DNA of 64,000 bases, taken from NCBI GenBank assembly GCA_963731585.1, contig CAVSWC010000003.1, positions 992,001 through 1,056,000 on the forward strand, in the 5' to 3' direction. A model generated the notes under the pieces. The model searched no databases, was not told where the DNA came from, and saw only the letters and a list, made by a program, of their open reading frames with translations. The translations under genes were made by a program, and so were the position numbers. Shown here piece after piece: positions 46,758-53,732 of the stretch; position 1 is the stretch's first letter; each line of letters begins with the position of its first letter. The stretch is from CANKHA01 sp963731585 (GTDB lineage: Bacteria > Pseudomonadota > Alphaproteobacteria > Rhizobiales > Xanthobacteraceae).

Positions 46758-47206
46758 TTCTGCTCGTCCGGCAGCACCGGCAAGGGATGCAGCTCGATGC
46801 CTTCGTCGTGCAATTCCTTGGCGGTTTCCAGCGAGGCCTCGCCGTAGATCGAGCGGTGCTCGATATCGCCGTAATGCATCTTGCGCGCTTCTTCCGGGAA
46901 TTTCTGCCCGACATAGTCGGCATTCTTCGTAATGTGCTCGCGCACTTCCTTCAGCTTCGCGCGCAGCTCCAGCTCCTGCGGCGAGAGCATCGCGACCGAA
47001 GTCGCGGCCGGCGTCTCGGCGGCGCGTTGCTTGCCCTTGCGCGTGCCGGAAAGACGCGGGGCCATGATCGCCTTTTCCACCTTGCTTGAGCCGCAGGCGG
47101 GACAGTTCACCAGCCCGCGCTTGGCCTGCTTGTCATAGGCGGCGGAACTGGGGAACCAGCTCTCGAATCCGTGCCGTTGCTCGCAGACCAGGGCGTATTT
47201 GATCAT
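46754..47206 (-). CDS. DUF1178 family protein
   Basis: An intact 150-residue protein. The N-terminal MIKYALVCEQRHGFESWFPS and the pair CEQ...CPACGSSKVEKAIMAPRL suggest a small zinc-ribbon-like fold. The C-terminus (REHITKNADYVGQKFPEEAR, MHYGDIEHRSIYGEAS) is family-specific. Its ATG overlaps the stop of the carbon-nitrogen hydrolase gene. Function unknown. Confidence 0.9.
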   Translation of the reverse strand: MIKYALVCEQRHGFESWFPSSAAYDKQAKRGLVNCPACGSSKVEKAIMAPRLSGTRKGKQRAAETPAATSVAMLSPQELELRAKLKEVREHITKNADYVGQKFPEEARKMHYGDIEHRSIYGEASLETAKELHDEGIELHPLPVLPDEQN

Positions 47207-48083
47207 GTCGGGCCTTTCACCGCGCGAAGATGAACCGGCTCGGCCATCGGCTCGATGATCTCGAAACGCCGCCCATGCTGCAGCGAAGGAATCCGGCCGC
47301 GGGCGGCGGAGATCGCCGCCGGATCGATCGTGGCCAGCACGACTGCCGGGCTCGGTTCCGCCTTCCGCCAGGATGCGCCCCCAAGGGTCAACGATCAGTG
47401 AATGGCCGAAGGTGTCGCGGCCGTTCTCGTGCCGGCCGCCTTGCGCGGCGGCGAAGACGAAGCAGCCGTTCTCGATCGCGCGGGCACGTTGCAGTACATG
47501 CCAATGCGCTTCGCCGGTCTGCCGGGTGAAGGCGGCAGGCGACCGCGAGGAAGGAGGCGCCGGCTTCCGCCAGCCCGCGATACAGCGCGGGAAAACGCAG
47601 GTCGTAGCAGATCGTCAGGCCGAGCCGGCCCCAGGGCAGGTCGGCGACCACGCCGAAATCGCCCGGCGCGGTAATTGCGCGATTCGCGATAGCTCTCGCC
47701 GTCGGCGAGATCGACGTCGAACATGTGGATCTTGTCGTAGCGCGCGGCGATCTCGCCCTTCGGATCGATCAGGAAGGAACGGTTGACCGCCTTGTCGGCG
47801 GAGGCGCGGATCGCCAGCGAGCCGATATGCAGATGGATCGACGAGCGCGCGCGCGAGCTCGCGGAAGGTGGCAAGGCAAGGATCGTTTTCTTCCGACACG
47901 ATCGCGGCGAACAGCTGCTCGTGCTGCAGCACCATGATGTTGGTCATTTCCGGCGTCTGCACGTAATCCGGCGCCGCTGTCCTTGGCTTCGCCGATCAGC
48001 TTGACCGCGGCGTCGAGATTGGCCTGCGGATTGAGGCCGGAGCGCATCTGCACCAGCGCCGCGGTGAAGGTCGCCGCGGTCAT
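47203..48083 (-). CDS. Carbon-nitrogen hydrolase (nitrilase/omega-amidase-like), multiple frameshifts
   Basis: Starts MTAATFTAALVQMRSGLNPQ at 48083. Pieces in different frames give the Glu/Lys/Cys triad context: FAAIVSEENDPCLATFRELA, SFLIDPKGEIAARYDKIHMF with the Lys, and WGRLGLTICYDLRFPALYRG with the Cys. The C-terminus reads SLQHGRRFEIIEPMAEPVHL and stops at 47203. At least five indels are required. It is most like the Nit1/Nit2 branch that deaminates deaminated-glutathione or alpha-keto amides. It lies between grxC and DUF1178, which is a usual order and supports a glutathione link. Confidence 0.82.
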
Positions 48084-48354
48084 GCGGTCTCTCCTTGGCT
48101 CGCCAGCAAGGCATCGAGCTTCTTCGCCGCCTCCAGCGCATGCAGCTCGTCCGAACCGCCGACATGCATCGTGCCGATGAAGATCTGCGGCACGGTCATG
48201 CGGCCGATGCGCGCGCTCCACCATCTTCTGGCGGCAGCTCCCAATTGCCGGACACGTCGATCTCCGTGAAAGGGATGCCTTTGCGGGTCAGCAGCGCCTT
48301 GGCGGAAACGCAATAGGGGCAGTAACGGGTCGTGTAGATTTCAACCGGCGGCAT
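48080..48354 (-). CDS. grxC: Glutaredoxin 3 (two frameshifts)
   Basis: Glutathione-dependent disulfide reductase. It starts MPPVEIYTTRYCPYCVSAKA at 48354 with the CPYC active site. A shift near 48245 joins VSGNWELRQKMVERA and a second near 48205 joins MTVPQIFIGTMHVGG, the cis-Pro TVPQIFI and GG glutathione-binding motifs. It ends ASQGETA. The stop overlaps the start of the carbon-nitrogen hydrolase gene. Confidence 0.88.
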
Positions 48355-48380
48355 TTGTCCATCGCTTGATCTTCCCGATT

Positions 48381-49186
48381 TTATATGGGACTTTTGGCCG
48401 CCGCCACAACCCGAGCGAATACCAGCACATCGACATTGGCAGCGCCCGGCGCGCAGCAGCGCTCGCGTGCAGGCATCCACGGTTGCGCCCGGATGTCAGC
48501 ACATCATCCACCAGCACCAGCCGGCGTCCGGCGATCTCGGCCTTGCCTTCGGGCGGCACGCGGAAGGCGCCCTGCACGTTCCCGCGCGCTCGGCTTGGCT
48601 CAGTCCGACCTGATGCGCGGTGGCCTTCACGCGCTTGAGCGCGGCAGTGCAGCACGGGCACGCCGCTTGCCGCCGATACCGCCTGCGCCAGCGATGCCGA
48701 CTGGTTGAAGCGCCGCGCCCATAACCGGCGCCAATGCAGCGGCACCGGAATGAGCGCATCGGCTTCGGCCAGCAGCTCGCGGCCGGCATTCGCGGTCCAG
48801 CGGCCGAGCGTCGGCGCAAGGTCGAGCCGGTCGCCATATTTGAACGCATGCACCAGCGCGCGGGCGATATCGTCGTAGCGCACGGCGGCGCGGGCGCGGT
48901 CATAGGCCGGCGGATCGGCGATGGCCTGCATCGAGAGCAGGCCCGGCCCGGGATCATAGGCGAAGGGAATGCCGAGCCGCTCGCAATAGGGCCGCGCGAT
49001 GAAGGACAGCTTCGACCAGCAGGCCGCGCACAGAGCCTGATCTTCCACCGGCTCGCGGCAGGCCGGGCAGAGCGGTGGCAGCGCCACGTCGAGCACGTGC
49101 GCAAGGCTGCCGCGCACGGCGGGGCGAGACGCGAAACGTGACAGGCTCTCGGTAACCGTCGCCGTTGCATGGTCGAACGCTAGCAC
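48381..49186 (-). CDS. comF: ComF family protein (about three frameshifts)
   Basis: A PRTase-fold protein linked to DNA uptake in some species. It starts MLAFDHATATVTESLSRFAS. An N-terminal zinc-ribbon (PLCPACREPVEDQALCAACW) precedes YCERLGIPFAYDPG and YKYGDRLDL-like sequence, seen as HAFKYGDRLDLAPTLG. ALIPVPLHWRRLWARRFNQS leads to frame changes near 48650 and 48590. The PRPP motif is VLVDDVLTSG. After another shift it reads VDACTRALLRAG and ends AKSPI at TAA 48381. It is upstream of grxC on the same strand. Confidence 0.85.
49152..49177 (+). promoter_or_regulatory. GTAACC-N16-CGAA match inside the 5' end of comF
   Basis: GTAACC 49152-49157 and CGAA 49174-49177, spacer 16, reading away from comF toward the methyltransferase at 49317. 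It lies in coding sequence and may be chance. Confidence 0.25.
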
Positions 49187-49198
49187 GATGCACGAAGC

Positions 49199-49301
49199 GA
49201 CTCCTTCTCCCGTTTACGCGGGGAGGGACGCGAGGGGGTTATACGTGCGGCTCAGTCTGCGTTACCCTCTATCCCTCCCCCGCAAGTGGGCGAGGGGACG
49301 C
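49199..49301. repeat. Family D palindromic repeat between comF and the methyltransferase
   Basis: CTCCTTCTCCCGTTTACGCG, then GGGAGGGACGCGAGGG, and a second arm ATCCCTCCCCCGCAAGTGGG, then CGAGGGG. It lies in the divergent gap. Confidence 0.65.
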
Positions 49302-49316
49302 TCATTGAGGCCTCCC

Positions 49317-50236
49317 GTGCCCAGTCCCATCATCTTCGACCGCCGCTTGCTGCGCGCCCGCCGGCGCCGCGCGATGGCGCTGGTGCCTGCGGATTTCCTG
49401 CTCGCGCGCGTAGCGGACGATCTGGCCGAGCGGCTCGCCAGCGTGATGCGCCGCTTCGATCTCGCGATCGATCTCGGCACGCCCGGCGATCACCTGCGCC
49501 GGGCGCTGGCCGGCAAGCGGCAAGGTGGAAGTCTGATCGCGGTCGATCCGCTCAATCTCCCTGCCCGTTTACGGGGAAGGGTGGGAGGGCGCGCTGACTT
49601 GTCGCCGCCGACGAGGAGGCGCTGCCGTTCCGCGACGGGTTCGCTCGATCTCGTGGTTTCCGCGCTGGCGCTGCATTTCGTCAATGATCTGCCCGGCACG
49701 CTGATCCAGATCCGCCGCGCGCTGAAGCCGGACGGGCTGTTTCTCGCCGCGCTCGCTGGGCGGCGAGACGCTGACAGAGTTGCGGCAGGCCTTCGCCGAG
49801 GCCGAGACCGAAATGGAAGGCGGCGTCTCGCCGCGCGTCGCGCCGTTTCCGGATCTGCGCGATCTCGGCGCGCTGCTGCAGCGTGCCGGCTTCGCCTTGC
49901 CGGTGGCCGATACGTCGAGCGGGTGACCGTGCGTTACGCGCACGGTCTTCGCGCTGATGCACGATCTGCGCCGCATGGGCGCGACCAATGTGCTGATCGA
50001 GCGCCGTCGCGTGCCGCTGCGGCGCGCGACGCTGATGCGGATGGCGGAGATCTACGCGCGAGCGTTTCGCCGATCCGGACGGCCGCCTGCGCGCGACCTT
50101 CGAGATCGTCTGGCTGTCCGGCTGGGCGCCGGATCCGAGCCAGCAAAAGCCGCTGCAACCCGGCTCCGCGAAGATGCGGCTCGCCGATGCGCTTGGCACG
50201 ACCGAAATTCCGGCGGGAGAGAAGGCGGGCCGCTAG
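49317..50236 (+). CDS. SAM-dependent methyltransferase, BioC-like (several frameshifts and an internal repeat)
   Basis: Starts at GTG 49317 (PSPIIFDRRLLRARRRRAMA). The first part (ADFLLARVADDLAERLASVM) is typical of this family. At about 49558-49605 a family D repeat (TCCCTGCCCGTTTACGGGGA) interrupts the SAM fold after IAVDPLN. In the next frame it resumes VAADEEALPFRDG, then SLDLVVSALALHFVNDLPGT. Further shifts join GGETLTELRQAFAEAETEME, VFALMHDLRRMGATNVLIER and TFEIVWLSGWAPDPSQQKPL, ending at TAG 50236. The last block is typical of a NDUFAF5/BioC-like group. Substrate not known. Confidence 0.75.
49558..49605. repeat. Family D repeat inside the methyltransferase gene
   Basis: TCCCTGCCCGTTTACGGGGA followed by AGGGTGGGAGGG matches the arms of the 49199 element and interrupts otherwise conserved methyltransferase sequence. 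Confidence 0.55.
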
Positions 50237-50245
50237 ACCGGACGG

Positions 50246-50440
50246 CTATTGAATGCGGCCTGCGACGGTGTGTACATGCCTACTGATCGACGTCGCCGAC
50301 CGCCGTCACCGCGGCGACGATGGCGATCGCGATGCCAGACGGCGATCATGGCATATTCGATGGCGGTGGCGCCGTTTTCGTCGCGCGCGAAGCGCATTGC
50401 CTGGCCAGCGACGAAGGAAGTCAACTGTGAAGTGCTGCAT
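50246..50440 (-). CDS. Flp-type (type IVb) pilin (frameshifted)
   Basis: A small pilin of the Tad system. From ATG 50440 (MQHFTVDFLRRW) the frame shifts to MRFARDENGATAIEYAMIA, the Flp processing motif (G/A, then T-A-I-E-Y). With one G removed it continues SGIAIAIVAAVTAVGD, the hydrophobic pilin helix, then MYT and VAGRIQ to TAG near 50246. Exact ends are uncertain because of two or three indels. No other tad genes are in the window, so this is an orphan pilin gene. Confidence 0.65.
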
Positions 50441-50474
50441 GTTCGTTTCCATCTCTCGGCCCGTTGGCCTTGTC

Positions 50475-50873
50475 TTACAACAGCGCCATCAAGTGCGACA
50501 CCAGCGGCTCGTCGGCGGGCGGCATCGGATAGTCCCGCAGCCGGTTCGGCCGCACCCAGGCGAGCCTTTGCCCTTCCAGCGGCATCACGCTTCCTTCCCA
50601 CCGCCGGCACACATAAAGCGGCATCACGAGATGGAAGTCCGCATAACTGTGGCTCGCGAAAGTGAGCGGAGCCAGGCAGGCTTCCTTGACGACGATTCCC
50701 AGTTCCTCGTTCAATTCCCGGATCAGCGTGTCCTCGGGCCGTTCGCCATCATCCACCTTGCCGCCGGGAAATTCCCATAGTCCCGCCATCGGTTTGCCGG
50801 CCGGCCGCTCCGCGAGCAACACGCGGCCGTCGGCATCGATGAGGGCGCAAGCGGCAACAAGGAGGATTTTCAC
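50475..50873 (-). CDS. mutT: 8-oxo-dGTP diphosphatase (MutT)
   Basis: Removes oxidised dGTP from the nucleotide pool. The start chosen is GTG 50873 (VKILLVAACALIDADGRVLL), giving 132 residues; an in-frame ATG at 50924 gives an unmatched extension. The Nudix box GGKVDDGERPEDTLIRELNE plus ELGI is complete, preceded by GLWEFPG. The frame is intact and marks the end of the indel-dense region. It is followed upstream by argJ on the same strand, as usual. Confidence 0.93.
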   Translation of the reverse strand: MKILLVAACALIDADGRVLLAERPAGKPMAGLWEFPGGKVDDGERPEDTLIRELNEELGIVVKEACLAPLTFASHSYADFHLVMPLYVCRRWEGSVMPLEGQRLAWVRPNRLRDYPMPPADEPLVSHLMALL

Positions 50874-50944
50874 GCTCGAACCCTGGGCGCATTTTGGGGC
50901 CTTAGCATTAACGTTGCAGATCAACGCGCAAGGTTAAGCCGGTA

Positions 50945-52177
50945 TTAAGACCGGTAATGCGCGTTGATCTCGATGTATTCCTTGGTGAGATCGCAGGTCA
51001 GCACGCGGTCGCTGCCGCGGCCCAGCCCAAGGTCAACCTTCAGCTCGATGTTCGGCTGCTTCATCACTTCGGACACCTTGGCTTCATCATAAGCGCGATC
51101 GCGCTGGCCCTTGTGCGCCACGCGGATGCCGCCGAACCAGATCGAGAGCTTGTCCCGGTCGGCCGGCTCGCCGGCCTTGCCCACCGCCATCACCACGCGG
51201 CCCCAGTTAGCGTCCTCGCCGGCGATCGCGGTCTTCACCAGAAGTGAATTGGCTATCGACATCGCAATCTTGCGGGCGGATTTTTTCGACACGGCGCCCG
51301 CCACCTTGACTTCGACCAGCTTGGAGGCGCCTTCGCCATCGCGCACGACCTGCTCGGCGAGATCGCACAGCACCATGTTGAAGGCTTCGCGGAACCCGCG
51401 CAGCCGCGGATCGGTGGCCTTGGTGATGCGCGGCGCACCGGCCGCGCCGGTAGCGAAGGCCATCAGCGTATCGGAGGTGGAAGTGTCGCCATCGATGGTG
51501 ACGGCATTGAAACTGTCCGCCACGCCATCCTTCAGCAGCTTGCGCAGCACCGGGGCACTGATCGCGGCGTCGGTGAAGATAAACGACAACATCGTCGCCA
51601 TGTCGGGAGCGATCATGCCCGCGCCCTTGGCGATGCCGGTGATCGTGATCTCGGCCTTGCCGATATTGGTCTTCGCCGTCGCCACTTTCGGGAAGGTATC
51701 GGTGGTCATGATGGCTCGGGCGGCATCGAGCCAGCGGCCGGGCGCCGCGTCGGATGCCAGCTGATCCATCACGCCGGTGAATTGCGCTGCCGGCAGCGGC
51801 TCGCCGATGACGCCGGTGGAAGCGAGAAAGATTTCGCCCGTTTTGCAGCCCAGAGTTCTTGCTGCGAGATCCGCGGTGAACTTCACCGCGTCGCGGCCGT
51901 CGCGGCCGGTGAAGGCATTGGCATTGCCGGAATTGACGACAAGCGCGCGCGCTTTGCCGCCCTTGGCCTTCGCCCGGCACCATTCAACCGGCGCCGAGGG
52001 ACATTTCGACTGCGTGAAGACGCCCGCCACCGTGGTCTTGCGATCGAGCACGACCAGGAGAACATCGGTGCGGTTGGCGTAGCGGATGCCGGCGGCGGCG
52101 GTCGCGAGCTTGACGCCGGGCACGGACGGCGCATCGGTCACGAGCGCCGGGGCGAGCGGGGAGATTTTGGGAGCCAT
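50945..52177 (-). CDS. argJ: Bifunctional glutamate N-acetyltransferase / amino-acid acetyltransferase
   Basis: Recycles the acetyl group in arginine synthesis and can make N-acetylglutamate. From ATG 52177 (MAPKISPLAPALVTDAPSVP) it has 410 residues. The self-cleavage site is GAGMIAPDMATMLSFIFTDA, with the nucleophilic Thr in MAT/ML. NSGNANAFTGRDG and DGDTSTSDTLMAFATG are also standard. The frame is intact. Confidence 0.96.
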   Translation of the reverse strand: MAPKISPLAPALVTDAPSVPGVKLATAAAGIRYANRTDVLLVVLDRKTTVAGVFTQSKCPSAPVEWCRAKAKGGKARALVVNSGNANAFTGRDGRDAVKFTADLAARTLGCKTGEIFLASTGVIGEPLPAAQFTGVMDQLASDAAPGRWLDAARAIMTTDTFPKVATAKTNIGKAEITITGIAKGAGMIAPDMATMLSFIFTDAAISAPVLRKLLKDGVADSFNAVTIDGDTSTSDTLMAFATGAAGAPRITKATDPRLRGFREAFNMVLCDLAEQVVRDGEGASKLVEVKVAGAVSKKSARKIAMSIANSLLVKTAIAGEDANWGRVVMAVGKAGEPADRDKLSIWFGGIRVAHKGQRDRAYDEAKVSEVMKQPNIELKVDLGLGRGSDRVLTCDLTKEYIEINAHYRS

Positions 52178-52187
52178 CGGTGATCCT

Positions 52188-52306
52188 GTCATTCCGGGGC
52201 GCGAGCATGGCTCGCGAACCCGGAATCCATAACCACCAAGCTTTCGGTCAAACTGCAAGACCGGGATTATGGATTCCGGCCCGCGCAGCTACGCGGCCGG
52301 AATGAC
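52188..52306. repeat. Long palindromic intergenic repeat upstream of argJ
   Basis: GTCATTCCGGGGCGCGAGCA ... CGCGGCCGGAATGAC. Inner arms GGAATCCATAA / TTATGGATTCC and two small hairpins (GCGCGAGC-ATG-GCTCGCG; CCGCGCAGCTACGCGG) give a cruciform-like layout. Confidence 0.8.
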
Positions 52307-52312
52307 GGGGGC

Positions 52313-53362
52313 TTACTTCTTCTCCTCGGCAGGCGGCGTTGCGGACGCGGCAGCCGGGGCTTCCGCCGGCTTCGGCACTTCCGGCTTGTCCAGCCGCTCG
52401 ATCTTCGCGCTCTCGCGCAGCTTGGCGAGATATTCCGACTGCGCCTTGCGCGCCACGAAAGTCTCGATCTGCGGTTTGACCTGCTCGAAATCAGGCACCG
52501 ACCGGGTGCGCTTGTCCTCGACACGGATGATGTGCCAGCCGAAGGGCGACTTCACCGGGTCCGAAAGTTGGCCTTTTTCCAGCTTGAACGCGACATCCGC
52601 AAATTCCGGCACCATCTGGTCCTTGCTGAAAAAGCCGAGATCGCCGCCTTCCGCCGCGGCGCCGGGATCCTTGGACTTGGATTTGGCCGTTTCGGCAAAG
52701 TCGGCGCCCTTTTGCAGCTCCTCCAGGATCGCCTTCGCCTCTTCCTCGGTCTCTACCAGGATATGGCGGGCGTGCACTTCCTCTTCCGGCTTCATCTGCT
52801 TGGTGGCGTCATCGTAGATTTTGCGCATCGCACTTTCGGTCGAAGCGGCCTTGGCTTCGGCAGCGAGCAGCTTCGCCATCAGGAGCTTCTTGCGGGTGAA
52901 TTCGAGTTGCTGCTTGAACTCGTTGCTGTCGCCGATCTTCTTGGCTTCGGCGGCCTGCGTCAGCAGGATCATGTCGCCGACATAAGTGACAAGGTAGTCG
53001 CGTTTCAATTCCGGCGGCACCTGCGTCATCTGCTCGCCGATATCTTCTTCAGCCAATTTGATGTCGCCTTCGCGGATCTCGACGCCATTGACCTTGGCGA
53101 CCACGGGCCCTTCGCTCTGCGCTGCGGCGGTGGCTGCGGCGGGAGAGGCGGCAGGAGCCGGCGTGCTGGCGGCCACCGTCGGCCCGGCGGCCATCGGTGT
53201 GCTGGCCATCGGCGCCATCTTGTTGTCCTTGGAAGCCTTATCATCGGATCCGGGCCAACAGCCGCTCAGCACAACCTGCAGGGCAAGTGCTGCGAGCAGG
53301 CCGGTCCGGCGATAAGGCAGACGGAAACCGGTTGTGCGGATTGGAAGCGAGCTGGAAGTCAT
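52313..53362 (-). CDS. Parvulin-type peptidyl-prolyl isomerase lipoprotein (PrsA/SurA-like)
   Basis: A periplasmic folding factor. The start at ATG 53362 (MTSSSLPIRTTGFRLPYRRT) gives a lipoprotein signal, LLAALALQVVLSGC, with Cys at the lipobox. A low-complexity Pro/Ala linker follows, then VVAKVNGVEIREGDIKLAEE and a SurA-like N-domain. The rotamase domain is EEEVHARHILVETEEEAKAI through GGDLGFFSKDQMVPEFADVA and FGWHIIRVEDKRT. It ends in an Ala/Pro/Lys tail. It is divergent from secA, suggesting a shared export theme. Confidence 0.93.
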   Translation of the reverse strand: MTSSSLPIRTTGFRLPYRRTGLLAALALQVVLSGCWPGSDDKASKDNKMAPMASTPMAAGPTVAASTPAPAASPAAATAAAQSEGPVVAKVNGVEIREGDIKLAEEDIGEQMTQVPPELKRDYLVTYVGDMILLTQAAEAKKIGDSNEFKQQLEFTRKKLLMAKLLAAEAKAASTESAMRKIYDDATKQMKPEEEVHARHILVETEEEAKAILEELQKGADFAETAKSKSKDPGAAAEGGDLGFFSKDQMVPEFADVAFKLEKGQLSDPVKSPFGWHIIRVEDKRTRSVPDFEQVKPQIETFVARKAQSEYLAKLRESAKIERLDKPEVPKPAEAPAAASATPPAEEKK

Positions 53363-53732
53363 AACGCGGTCCTTAAACAAGATGAGGGAGCACCGGGGGC
53401 GGGGCGACAGTCGCGCAAACAGCCATGCTTGGCAATGGCCGGAAAGTAAGCCGAAACTGCGACAATCCAGTCCCACAAACGCGTTTGGCAACGAAATCCC
53501 GGCAATTGACAAGGATGGGAGCCCCTCCTATCTCTCGCCCATCTCCTCGGCCGTCCCGCGGGAAGGTTTCGTGCGGTGCCCGCTTGCCAGCAGTCCAAAA
53601 AGTGCTGCAATTCCAGAATCCTCTGGTGCGGCCGCCAATCTGCGGCCTTGCAGCCGAAGCGGTGTTTAATAATTGGATCGTGACGCCGAACGGCGTCCCC
53701 AAGTCCCGGCAGCGGCGCCTGAAAGGATTTTG

